From Microbacterium sp. AK009 (GTDB lineage Bacteria; Actinomycetota; Actinomycetes; Actinomycetales; Microbacteriaceae), in assembly GCF_013410955.1 (NCBI RefSeq), contig NZ_JACCCG010000001.1, positions 776,896-840,895 on the forward strand: DNA of 64,000 bases, written 5' to 3'. The notes under the pieces were generated by a model, which was given only the letters and a program-made list of their open reading frames with translations, searched no databases and was not told the DNA's origin. Shown here piece after piece: positions 8,207 to 16,183 of the stretch (positions are counted from its first letter, which is position 1; each line of letters begins with the position of its first letter). Both the position numbers and the translations under genes were made by a program.

Positions 8207-8959
8207 TCAGACCGCGTCGGGGCTGGCCGGCAGGGCCTGGGGCGTCGGGCCCCCGGTCTTCAGCGCAGCCAGCCGCGCCTCGACCTCGGTGAGCTCACCG
8301 ACATCCTCCAGTGCGTTGAACTGAGCGTCCAGGCTTGAAGCGGCCAGTTCCTGCTTGCCCTGGGCCAGGGCCTCCTGGCGGCGGACCTTGTCTTCGAACC
8401 GGCCGAGCTCGCTGGTGGGGTCGAGCACGTCGATCGAGCGGACCGCGTCGTGCACCTTGGTCTGGGCCTCGGCGACCTTCGCGCGCGACAGCAGCTCGGA
8501 GCGCTTGGACTTCAGCTGGTCCAGCTTCTGCTTCATGCCGTTGAGGCCGTCCTTGAGCTTGTCGACGACCTCGGTCTGGGTGGCGATGGTCGGGGCGATC
8601 GCTCGCGCCTCGTTCTCCTCGCTGATCTGGCGCTGGAGCGCGATCTTGGCGAGGTTGTCGAACTTGTCGGCGTCCACGGTGTTGCCCTGGGCGCGCAGCT
8701 CGTCGGCCTTGCGGCTGGCCGCGAGCGCCTTGTTGCCCCATTCGGCCGCCGCCTGCACGTCCTCCTGGTGGTCGCGCTCGAGCAGGCGCAGGTTGCCGAT
8801 GGTCTCGGCGATGGCCGACTCGGCGTCGGCGATGGAGTTGGTGTAGTCGCGCACCAGCTGGTCGAGCATCTTCTGCGGATCCTCGGCCTGGTCGATGAGG
8901 GCGTTGATGTTCGCTCGGACGAGCGTGGAGATGCGACCGAAGATGGACTGCTTGGCCAT
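8207..8959 (-). CDS. pspA: PspA/IM30-family phage-shock protein
   Basis: A 250-residue, almost wholly alpha-helical protein that starts SIFGRISTLVRANINALIDQ, the amphipathic membrane-binding helix of PspA/Vipp1. Long coiled-coil helices follow. It binds stressed inner membrane and helps keep it intact. The start is ATG at 8959 (an ATG at 8962 is also possible), with AGGAAGG upstream; the longer reading frame to 9316 lacks support. It follows the TPM-domain gene by about 97 bp on the same strand, a pairing that suggests a joint membrane-stress role. Confidence 0.92.
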   Translation of the reverse strand: MAKQSIFGRISTLVRANINALIDQAEDPQKMLDQLVRDYTNSIADAESAIAETIGNLRLLERDHQEDVQAAAEWGNKALAASRKADELRAQGNTVDADKFDNLAKIALQRQISEENEARAIAPTIATQTEVVDKLKDGLNGMKQKLDQLKSKRSELLSRAKVAEAQTKVHDAVRSIDVLDPTSELGRFEDKVRRQEALAQGKQELAASSLDAQFNALEDVGELTEVEARLAALKTGGPTPQALPASPDAV

Positions 8960-9056
8960 CATGTTTCCTTCCTGTCGGTACGTGGGGTGAGCCGGAGCTC
9001 GGGGTCGAACGATGTCGGTGGCGGTGGCGGTGGTGGGTGCGGAAGCGCTCGGCGGG

Positions 9057-11051
9057 TCAGAAGCGGCCACCTCCACGGCGTCCACGTGTGCCGCCCCCTC
9101 CGAAGCTACCGGTGCGGAATCCGCCGCCGCCCGATCGGCGCCCGAATGATGCCGACCCGCCGGAGCGCCGTGATGATCCGCCGCCTCCGCTGAGGAGGGA
9201 GTTGACCACGATGCCACCGAGGATCGCCCCGAGGACGTCGCTGCCGCCGCCTCCGGCTCGACCACCGCCGAACATGCCGTCGCTGCCGAATCCGCCGGCG
9301 TCGAACGCGCCGACATCCCGTTGGGCCGTGGCGAGGGCCTCGTCGGCGAGCGCCTGGGCGCGCTGCGCCTCGGCCAGCGCGGAGCGCGGATCGGAGGACT
9401 GCAACTGCTCAGCCCGGACGGCGGCGGCGCCGGCCTCGGCCAGCCGGGTGCGGGCGTTCGCGCCCACCGCTCCGCGCCGCGTCATGATGTAGTCCTCGGC
9501 GGCGGCGACCCGGGCGCGGGCGCCGGAGAGGGTGCGGGAGAGCGTCTCGGTCAGCCGGCGCTGCTCGGCCTGGGCATCGCGGATCCCCGCGACGAGCGCG
9601 TCCAGCTGCTGATCGGCGGCCTGGAGCCGCTGCAGCGTCGCGAACGGGTCGCGGGGGCTCGCCGAGATCTCGTCGCGGGCGAGCCCGGTGACCTGCCGCG
9701 TGGCGGTGACGGCGGCGGCGACCTGCCCGTCGGGGTCGGGAAGCGCCCCCGACGCGGCCATCTCGCGCTCGAGCTCGGCGATGAGATCGGATGCCGCCTT
9801 CTCGGCGGCGCTCAGATCGGTGGCCAGCTTCTCCACCGCGTTCTCGAGCACCTCGGCCTGGTCGACGGCCTCTTCGGCGGCGCGGATTCCGACGGCGGCC
9901 TCGCCGCCGTCGCCGCTCTCCAGGGCGGCCCGGGCCCCGGTCAGCTGCTGCTCGGCGAATCCGAGGCGCTGGCGCGCCTGATCGACGTTGTCGGCGACCG
10001 CGCTGAGAGCGGTGTCGCGGTAGGTCGTGCGCAGCCGCGTCAGCCGCTCGTCGGCGACGCCGAGGCGGGCGACGGCGTGCTCACGCTCGCTCGATACCCG
10101 GGCGAGGGCCTCGGGCGCGGTGCGCTCGAGCTCGCGCAGCGCATCGAAATCCGCGGCCTTCTCGTCGAGCCCGGCGTTGGCGGCCTGGCAGAGCTGGAGG
10201 ATGCGCTCGTTCCACTCCCGCCGGTCCGCTTCGGTGTCGGCGATCTCGTCGTCGAGGCGCTGCTTGAGCGTGAAGGCCTCAGCGAGCTGCGCCTTGGCGG
10301 CGTCGAGGGCGGCGACGAAATCCGCGGTGGCGGCGTCGCCGAACTGAGCACGGGCGAAGCCGAGCTCCTGTTCGCTCGTGCGCACGGCGTCGTCGGTGTC
10401 GACCAGCGCCGAGGCGGACTGTCGCTCGAGTTCGGCCAGGGGAACCTGGGGGACCTCCGGCGAGCCGGTCTTCCCGCCGGCTCCGGCGGTGCGGCGGCGG
10501 CGCACGACGAGCCAGATGACGACGACGGCCGCGATCCCCACCAGGACGAGGACGAAGATCCACCCCGCCCCGGCGCCGGAGGTGGTGGCGGACTCGAAGC
10601 CGGCGACCGTCGTGGTCACGGCGCCCACCCAGTCTCCGTCGCGGAGGAAGGGCCGGATCTCTCCCTCGATGGCGGTCAGCTCGTCGGCCGACACCGGGCC
10701 TGCGCTGTCGGCGGAGATGTAGTACTCCCGCCCGTCGGTCGAGACCGCGAGCACGTACTGGTCGACGCCGAGGCCGTTGCGGGAGGCCACCTCGTCGGCC
10801 CACTGCTGGCTGCCCTCGGGGTTGGTGAACTCCGAGACGAAGACGGCGTAGAGGTCGATCCCGGTCTGGTCGTACAGCTCGGCGAGCTGATCCTGGACCG
10901 CCGATTCCTGCGCCTGGTCGAGCACGTCGGACTCGTCGACCACGTACCCGGCTCCCAGGTCCACCGGGTCGGTCGCCGACGCGGCGGGTCCGACCGCCAC
11001 GAGGATCATCGTCAGCGCCGCCGTGACCGCCGCCGCCCATCGCGCACGCAT
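9057..11051 (-). CDS. TPM-domain membrane protein with Gly/Arg-rich tail
   Basis: A 664-residue exported protein. A signal peptide (1-26, ending ASA) precedes a TPM domain (about 30-160) containing YDQTGIDLYAVFV and AVSTDGREYYIS. A transmembrane segment (about 165-183) and a basic RRRR stop-transfer come next. A long helical, coiled-coil cytoplasmic region (about 210-580) and a glycine-, serine- and arginine-rich tail complete it. TPM domains occur in envelope-quality-control proteins; the actual activity here is unknown. Ribosome site GGAGG lies before the ATG. It is encoded with pspA. Confidence 0.88.
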   Translation of the reverse strand: MRARWAAAVTAALTMILVAVGPAASATDPVDLGAGYVVDESDVLDQAQESAVQDQLAELYDQTGIDLYAVFVSEFTNPEGSQQWADEVASRNGLGVDQYVLAVSTDGREYYISADSAGPVSADELTAIEGEIRPFLRDGDWVGAVTTTVAGFESATTSGAGAGWIFVLVLVGIAAVVVIWLVVRRRRTAGAGGKTGSPEVPQVPLAELERQSASALVDTDDAVRTSEQELGFARAQFGDAATADFVAALDAAKAQLAEAFTLKQRLDDEIADTEADRREWNERILQLCQAANAGLDEKAADFDALRELERTAPEALARVSSEREHAVARLGVADERLTRLRTTYRDTALSAVADNVDQARQRLGFAEQQLTGARAALESGDGGEAAVGIRAAEEAVDQAEVLENAVEKLATDLSAAEKAASDLIAELEREMAASGALPDPDGQVAAAVTATRQVTGLARDEISASPRDPFATLQRLQAADQQLDALVAGIRDAQAEQRRLTETLSRTLSGARARVAAAEDYIMTRRGAVGANARTRLAEAGAAAVRAEQLQSSDPRSALAEAQRAQALADEALATAQRDVGAFDAGGFGSDGMFGGGRAGGGGSDVLGAILGGIVVNSLLSGGGGSSRRSGGSASFGRRSGGGGFRTGSFGGGGTRGRRGGGRF

Positions 11052-11191
11052 GGATCAGCCTCCCACCGTGAGTCTATGCAGGGGGGCTGACGCCGCGGTA
11101 GGGAAACGTCCAGGCTCGCCCGATTCGCGGGTCGCTGCGTCACGCGACGGCAGCTGACGGGTAGGTTCTTCGCGGTCTCGGAGGGAAACGC
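11052..11191. promoter_or_regulatory. Divergent promoter region, TPM/pspA and DUF3097 genes
   Basis: On the minus strand a TAGACT -10 box lies at 11069-11074 for the TPM/pspA operon. On the plus strand a TAGGTT box at 11162-11167 precedes a 24-nt leader with GGAGGG for the DUF3097 gene. No clear operator is visible. Confidence 0.5.
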
Positions 11192-12088
11192 ATGGACGAT
11201 CGATACGGTGGCGACGTGCTGTCGGCAGGGTGGCGCGAGCGCGGTCGTCCGGTGATGACGCGCGTGGCCGCCGAGCGCGACCTCGTCGTCGAGGTCGCAG
11301 ACGACGGGTTCTGCGGAGCTGTGACCGGCGTCACCGGGGGGCTGGTCGAACTCGAAGACCGCCTCGGACGCCGGCGGGTGTTCCCGCTCGGCCCCGGCTT
11401 CCTCGTCGACGGAGCCGACGTGATCCTCGACCCGCCGCGCCCCGCAGCGGCATCGGCGCCGCGGCGCACGGCGTCGGGATCGTTCGCCGTCGCCGACGCG
11501 CGGGCGCGCACGGCTCGCGCGAGCCGCATCCTCGTCGAGGGGCGCCACGATGCCGAACTGGTCGAGAAGGTCTGGGGCGATGATCTGCGGGTCGAAGGTG
11601 TGGTGGTGGAGTACCTCGAGGGGGTCGATCATCTCGCCGATGTCCTCGACGCCGACCCGCCGGGTCCGCAGCGCCGCTACGGCGTGCTCGTCGATCACCT
11701 CGTGCCGGGCTCGAAGGAGTCGCGGCTGTCGACCGCGATCGAGGCGTCTCGCCACGGACCCTTCGTGCGGATCGTCGGGCATCCGTTCATCGACGTCTGG
11801 CAGTGCGTCACGCCGCGGGCGATGGGCATCAGCGCCTGGCCGGAGGTGCCGCGGGGCATCGAGTTCAAGGTCGGCGTCTGCCGCGCGCTCGGCTGGCCCG
11901 CCCGCGATCAGGCCGACATCGCGCGCGCCTGGCAGCGCATCCTCGGACGCGTGAGCTCCTACCGCGACCTCGAGCCGGCCCTCCTCGGCCGCGTGGAGGA
12001 GCTCATCGACTTCGTCACCGAAACCGGCACCGTCACCGAAACCGGCACCGTCACCGGAACCGGCACCGTCACCGAACCGGCGCCCTGA
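11192..12088 (+). CDS. DUF3097-family protein with VTETGT repeat tail
   Basis: A 298-residue actinobacterial protein of the DUF3097 family. It opens DDRYGGDVLSAGWR and carries RILVEGRHDAELVEKVWGDD (about 110-130), which resembles a Toprim-like nucleotidyl or nuclease fold, but the function is not established. The last 27 residues are a repeat of VTETGT encoded by three 18-bp copies and a partial fourth (12014-12084). Start ATG is preceded by GGAGGG with eight bases between. The gene is followed closely by trmB. Confidence 0.85.
   Translation: MDDRYGGDVLSAGWRERGRPVMTRVAAERDLVVEVADDGFCGAVTGVTGGLVELEDRLGRRRVFPLGPGFLVDGADVILDPPRPAAASAPRRTASGSFAVADARARTARASRILVEGRHDAELVEKVWGDDLRVEGVVVEYLEGVDHLADVLDADPPGPQRRYGVLVDHLVPGSKESRLSTAIEASRHGPFVRIVGHPFIDVWQCVTPRAMGISAWPEVPRGIEFKVGVCRALGWPARDQADIARAWQRILGRVSSYRDLEPALLGRVEELIDFVTETGTVTETGTVTGTGTVTEPAP
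12014..12067 (+). repeat. Three 18-bp tandem repeats inside the DUF3097 gene
   Basis: GTCACCGAAACCGGCACC occurs at 12014 and 12032, and with one change at 12050. A shortened copy follows at 12068. The repeats encode VTETGT units at the protein C-terminus and keep the frame. Confidence 0.9.
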
Positions 12089-12116
12089 CCGAACCCGGCG
12101 CCGTGTGAGGGGTCGG

Positions 12117-12122
12117 TAGCCT
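12117..12122 (+). promoter_or_regulatory. -10 box TAGCCT, six bases before the trmB ATG
   Basis: TAGCCT-N6-ATG places the likely transcription start at or within one base of the trmB start codon. This fits a leaderless mRNA. No Shine-Dalgarno sequence is needed or seen apart from a weak GGAG. Confidence 0.5.
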
Positions 12123-12128
12123 GGAGTC

Positions 12129-12863
12129 ATGCCCGAAGCCGCCGACGTCCGCGTCTTCCGTGAGCGCCCGGTGTCGTTCGTCCGCCGCAGCGGCCGGATG
12201 TCGGAGGCGCAGGAACGCGCCTGGGACGAGCTGTCGGACCGCTACCTCCTGGAGATCCCGCGCGCGGAGGCCGCCACGAGCGTCCACCCGGGATCGACCA
12301 TCGACCCCGAGCGGGTCTACGGCCGCCGCGCGCCACTGGTGGTGGAGATCGGGTCGGGGCAGGGGCACGCGATCGTGCACGCCGCCGCATCCCGTCCGGG
12401 CACCGACTTCCTCGCGGTCGAGGTCTTCCGTGCGGGCCTCGCCCGCACCATGCTCGACGCCGACCGGGCGGGAGTGGCCAATCTCCGGCTCGCCGAGGCG
12501 AACGCGCCGGAGGTTCTCACCCATCTCCTGCCGGAGGGCTCGGTGGACGAGCTGTGGATCTTCTTCCCCGACCCCTGGCACAAGAAGCGCCACACCAAGC
12601 GCCGTCTGATCGAGCCGGGCTTCCTTCCGTCGGTGCAGCGGGTGCTCCGCCCTGGAGGCGTCGTGCGCCTCGCTACGGACTGGGAGGATTACGCGCGGCA
12701 GATGCGCACCGTCTTCGATGAGGCGGCGGGGTTCGACCGTGACTTCGCGGGGGAGTGGGCCGAGCGTCATCCCGGCCGGGTCCTCACCGCGTTCGAGCGG
12801 AAGGGCGAGCGCGCCGGCCGGTCGATCCGCGACCTCACCTACCGCCGCACGGGGAGCCGCTGA
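12129..12863 (+). CDS. trmB: tRNA (guanine(46)-N7)-methyltransferase
   Basis: A 244-residue Rossmann-fold methyltransferase that makes m7G46 in tRNA variable loops using S-adenosylmethionine. The AdoMet motif VVEIGSGQGHAIVHAA lies at about 70-85, and the diagnostic FFPDPWHKKRHTKRR is at about 142-156. Length is typical. Its stop overlaps the start of the next gene by one base (TGATG). Confidence 0.96.
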   Translation: MPEAADVRVFRERPVSFVRRSGRMSEAQERAWDELSDRYLLEIPRAEAATSVHPGSTIDPERVYGRRAPLVVEIGSGQGHAIVHAAASRPGTDFLAVEVFRAGLARTMLDADRAGVANLRLAEANAPEVLTHLLPEGSVDELWIFFPDPWHKKRHTKRRLIEPGFLPSVQRVLRPGGVVRLATDWEDYARQMRTVFDEAAGFDRDFAGEWAERHPGRVLTAFERKGERAGRSIRDLTYRRTGSR

Positions 12864-13765
12864 TGCCCGCCGTCGACGAGGTCACCGTCCTTCACCGCCC
12901 GGCGGTGTCGGCGAAGCTCGTCCCGGCGATCCTGGTGTGCCTGGCCGCGCCCGCGTTCTTCGTGCTGCTGCTGCCCTGGCTCGGGTGGGCGCTCCTCGCC
13001 GCCGGTCTCATCGCCGCCTTCCTGGTCGAGCGAGCCGATGCCCGCCGTGCGATGGCCTCCGGAAAGACAGCCGACGCGTTCGAGGGACGCCGGCCCCCCG
13101 GCATCCTCCGCGATCTGTCCCTCATCGCCGCCGGCCTGCTCATCGTCAGTGCGATCCCCCTGAAAGCCGAGCTCGACAACATCGCGATGCTGCGCTTCAC
13201 CGTCGCCCTCGGCGGCGCGGTCCTCGTGCCCTATCTGATCTCGCGCTTCGTCTACCGCGACTACGCGATCCGCTTCCCCTGGCGAGGCGGCGGCCGATGG
13301 ACCGCGTTGCAGTGGGGCTGGCTCGTCGGAGTGCTGGTGCTCGGGTGGCTGATCCTGCCGTTCTACTTCATCACCTCGGGGGTCTACCAGAACTGGCCGG
13401 TCGTGGACACCCCCGACCTCGTCGCCCGACTGTTCGTCGGCGTGGGTGCGGTGGGGATCTGGGACGAGCTGTTCTTCATCTGCACGTGCTTCGCACTGCT
13501 GCGGCGGCACTTCCCCGACGTGCAGGCGAACGCCCTGCAGGCGATCATCTTCGTGTCGTTCCTCTGGGAGCTCGGCTACCGCGCGTGGGGGCCGGTGCTG
13601 ACCATTCCGTTCGCGCTCCTGCAGGGCTACATCTTCATGCGCACGCGGTCGCTCGCCTACGTCGTCACGGTGCATCTGCTCTTCGACGCGGTGGTGTTCG
13701 CCGTCCTCGTGCACGCTCACAACCCGGGGCTTCTCGACGCCCTGTTCTTCGTCCCCAGCCCCTGA
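12863..13765 (+). CDS. CPBP-like intramembrane protease family protein
   Basis: A 300-residue multi-spanning membrane protein with about eight hydrophobic segments. A WDELFFI segment (near 196) and a late HLLFD (near 273) resemble the Glu motif and the HxxxD/N motif of the CPBP (CAAX protease and bacteriocin-processing) family. The usual double Glu is DE here, so activity is uncertain. Start is the ATG at 12863, overlapping the trmB stop; earlier starts lie inside trmB. A general polytopic membrane protein is the alternative. Confidence 0.75.
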   Translation: MPAVDEVTVLHRPAVSAKLVPAILVCLAAPAFFVLLLPWLGWALLAAGLIAAFLVERADARRAMASGKTADAFEGRRPPGILRDLSLIAAGLLIVSAIPLKAELDNIAMLRFTVALGGAVLVPYLISRFVYRDYAIRFPWRGGGRWTALQWGWLVGVLVLGWLILPFYFITSGVYQNWPVVDTPDLVARLFVGVGAVGIWDELFFICTCFALLRRHFPDVQANALQAIIFVSFLWELGYRAWGPVLTIPFALLQGYIFMRTRSLAYVVTVHLLFDAVVFAVLVHAHNPGLLDALFFVPSP

Positions 13766-14306
13766 GCGCGGCGCGCGTCGCGGCCGTCGGAGGCGGGGCG
13801 CGACGTCTCCGCTCGCCGCAGCGGGCCGCTCCGCGGCATCCTTCGCCCTGTCGTCCTGGCGCGCGGGTCGTCCTCCTCATCGAGCTATCGAGCTCGGGCA
13901 GATCGTGTTCGGCCGCTGTGGGCGACCATTTCCGTCACCTCGATCTGGTGGGCGGGATCGGGGTGGCGCAATTGGTCGGTCTTCGGCGCTGTGGGCGACC
14001 ATTTCTGCCACCTCGATCCAGTGGGCGGAATCGGGGTGGCGCAATTGGTCGGTCTTCGGCGCTGTGGGCGACCACTTCTGCCACGTCGATCCGGCTGGCG
14101 GGGAGAAGGTGGCGCAGATGGTGGGGTTGAGCGCGTCAAGGTGACAATCTGCGTCACTTCGATCGCTCGCGGGGCGGCGGGGCGCGGAGAACGTGGCGCA
14201 AATGGTGGGGTTGGGCGCGTCAAGGTGACAATCTGCGCCACGTCGATCGGGCGACGCGCGTAGAGCTGAACGCGCGCGGCACCGCGATCACGCCGAGATG
14301 AAGGAG
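13766..14306. other. 540-bp non-coding stretch between CPBP gene and tRNA-Arg
   Basis: No supported gene lies here. Its first part (to about 13914) is featureless GC-rich sequence. The rest is the palindromic repeat array. Reading frames through it are products of the repeats. Confidence 0.8.
13915..14262. repeat. Array of four 49-nt palindromes in 73- and 84-bp units
   Basis: Repeat units start with period 73 bp (13915, 13988, 14061); a diverged unit with period 84 follows. Each unit contains a palindrome of exactly 49 nt: 13963-14011, 14036-14084, 14109-14157 and 14193-14241. The left arms begin GTGGCGCA and the right arms end TGCCAC, TGCGTCAC or TGCGCCAC. Arms match at about 12-13 of 14-16 positions. 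An unpaired right arm lies at 13922-13938. The layout is like REP/BIME elements. Confidence 0.85.
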
Positions 14307-14379
14307 TGCCCCCGACAGGAATCGAACCTGCGACCTTTGGTACCGGAAACCAACGCTCTATCCCCTGAGCTACGGAGGC
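14307..14379 (-). tRNA. tRNA-Arg (anticodon CCG)
   Basis: A 73-nt tRNA without encoded CCA. The acceptor arms GCCTCCG and CGGGGGC pair with one G-T wobble. The D arm (GCTCAGGGGATAGAGC) and T arm (GCAGGTTCGAATCCTGT) are standard. The anticodon stem TTGGT/ACCAA encloses the loop TTCCGGT, giving CCG, which reads CGG. The discriminator is A. A TAATCT -10-like box lies just upstream at 14390-14395. Confidence 0.97.
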
Positions 14380-14422
14380 GTACCGGTCGAGATTACCACC
14401 CGGGCGGCGGCCTTCCCGACGG

Positions 14423-15244
14423 TCAGGGGGTGACGACGTCCGCGTCCACCGGCGCGTCGGCGACCACGTCGGCACCTTCGCCGAGCGTGCGGACGGCCTC
14501 GGCGACGCGGTCGGCGAGGTAGGCGTGGCCCTCGGTGGAGGGGTGGTCGCGGCCGATGCCGGTGTCGATCACGGCGTCGTAGTTGGCTCCGGTGATCCAT
14601 TCCTCATCGATGGGGGAGATGTACCACCAGCCACGGCCGGCCGCGAGAGCAGCGAGGTCGTCGTCGATCTCGGCGGTCGCGGCCTCCACCGGCAGCACCT
14701 GCGGTGCGGGGCCGAGGATCACGACGGTGGCCTCGGGGTAGGTCGCCGCGACCGCATCCCAGGCCGCCGTGACGGCCTCGGAGTACCCCGCGGGGTAGAG
14801 GCGGCGGTCATTGATCGAGCCCTGCAGGATCACCAGGTCGGGGTCCAGCGCCGGGTCGAGCGCCGCCACGCGCTCACCGAACGACCCGCCGTCCAGGCCC
14901 GGCTTCAAGTAGCCACTGCCGCGAACACCGTTCACCACGACCTCAGCGCCCAGGCGATCGGCCAAGAGGTACGCGTAGCCGAGCGATGGGTCGCTGGCGG
15001 CGGAGCCGAAGGTCCACGAGTCACCGAACACGAGGATGCGAGGGGCTTCGGGGAGTGCCAGGGGCGCGAGCTGGATGACCGCATCCTCGGGCGCGGCGAC
15101 GGCCACGGGAGGGGCCGGAGGCGGCGTCAACCAGGCTCGGATGCCGGCGACGGCGGCCACGGCGCCGACGGCGACGGCGAGCGCCAGCACGGCCGCGATC
15201 AGGCGGCCACGCCACGACAGCCGGGGGGCGAGGGGACGGGTCAC
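14423..15244 (-). CDS. SGNH/GDSL-family hydrolase, membrane-anchored
   Basis: A 273-residue protein with an N-terminal membrane anchor (about 13-37) and an external SGNH hydrolase domain. The nucleophile is Ser76 in GDSW; block II GSGYLKPG, block III GSINDR and a late DHPSTEGH with the catalytic Asp/His follow. It is probably an esterase acting on cell-surface or exported glycans or lipids. The GTG at 15244 is chosen; a GTG at 15262 would add six residues but has its AGGA touching the codon. Divergent from the transglutaminase-like gene. Confidence 0.85.
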   Translation of the reverse strand: MTRPLAPRLSWRGRLIAAVLALAVAVGAVAAVAGIRAWLTPPPAPPVAVAAPEDAVIQLAPLALPEAPRILVFGDSWTFGSAASDPSLGYAYLLADRLGAEVVVNGVRGSGYLKPGLDGGSFGERVAALDPALDPDLVILQGSINDRRLYPAGYSEAVTAAWDAVAATYPEATVVILGPAPQVLPVEAATAEIDDDLAALAAGRGWWYISPIDEEWITGANYDAVIDTGIGRDHPSTEGHAYLADRVAEAVRTLGEGADVVADAPVDADVVTP

Positions 15245-15313
15245 ACGGGAAGGGTAGATCACTCCTGCCGCGGCACCGAATCCGACGCTCTCGGAGCATG
15301 CGAGGATACTCCG

Positions 15314-16135
15314 GTGCCGCGTGTCGTGACCGCTGAATTGGACCTGGAGATCTGGTCTCCCGTCGACCTCATCCTCCAGGTCGCGGCGACCCGCCACACG
15401 CCTCTCGCCGAGGAGTCGCTGACGCTGCGGCAGGGGGATCGCGAGTACACGCCCACCGAGATCGTCGACCAGAACGGCAGCCGGCTTCACCGGATCACCG
15501 GTGAGGCCGGCGTGCTCGAGGTGCGCTACCGCGCCGTGGTCACCGGCCCCGCCGCTGCCACCGAGCCGCGCGACCTCGAGACCATCACCTACCTGCGCCC
15601 GAGCCGGTACTGCCAGTCGGACGAGGTGTTCGCCCAGGCGCGCCGCCAGTTCCGCGGTCTCGAGGGCGCCGAGCTGCTGACCGCCGTCGAGGACTTCGTC
15701 GCCTCGAGCACGACCTACGCGCCCGGGCTCAGCCAGGGCACCGACAGCGCGGTCACGACGCTGATGACCGGGCAGGGCGTCTGCCGCGATTACGCGCACG
15801 TCGTCATCGCGCTGCTGCGGGCGATGGACGTGCCGGCACGCTACACCGCCTGCTACGCCCCGGGGCTCACGCCGATGGACTTCCACGCCGTCGCCGAGGC
15901 GTACCTCGACGGGGCGTGGTACGTCGTCGACGCGACCCGCCTGGCCGATCGGCGCTCGCTCGTGCGCATCGCCACCGGCAGGGACGCTGCCGACTGCGCG
16001 TTCCTCAGCTACCACGGCGGTGCGGTGGGGCTGCAGCACCTGCGGGTGAATGCCGAGTGGATGACGGGAGCCGACGCCGACCCGGACCTCCCCGGCGGAG
16101 CGGACGACCATCGCGCGCTCGTGCGGATCGGCTGA
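15314..16135 (+). CDS. Transglutaminase-like domain protein
   Basis: A 273-residue cytoplasmic protein. An N-terminal beta-rich region (1-95) is followed by a transglutaminase-like core with Cys157 in GQGVCRDYAH, His191 in MDFHAVAEAY and Asp206 in YVVDATRL, so the catalytic triad is intact. Members of this family are mostly predicted proteases. Start is the GTG at 15314, with GAGG eight bases upstream; a GTG at 15326 is possible. It ends 48 bp before argS. Confidence 0.85.
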   Translation: MPRVVTAELDLEIWSPVDLILQVAATRHTPLAEESLTLRQGDREYTPTEIVDQNGSRLHRITGEAGVLEVRYRAVVTGPAAATEPRDLETITYLRPSRYCQSDEVFAQARRQFRGLEGAELLTAVEDFVASSTTYAPGLSQGTDSAVTTLMTGQGVCRDYAHVVIALLRAMDVPARYTACYAPGLTPMDFHAVAEAYLDGAWYVVDATRLADRRSLVRIATGRDAADCAFLSYHGGAVGLQHLRVNAEWMTGADADPDLPGGADDHRALVRIG

Positions 16136-16168
16136 TCCGCGGCATCCGGCGGGTGCCGACGCCACATC

Positions 16169-16174
16169 TAGACT
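16169..16174 (+). promoter_or_regulatory. -10 box TAGACT of argS
   Basis: TAGACT is nine bases before the argS ATG, so the leader would be at most about three bases. No ribosome site is present. Confidence 0.45.
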
Positions 16175-16183
16175 GGTCGGGCT

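Noticed and set aside
13915..14262. CRISPR array
   Set aside because: The units are 73-84 bp with few copies and nearly identical sequence throughout, no unique spacers of constant length, and no cas genes nearby.
14307..14379. Integration (att) site at the tRNA-Arg 3' end
   Set aside because: No second copy of the tRNA 3' end, integrase or phage gene is visible in the window.
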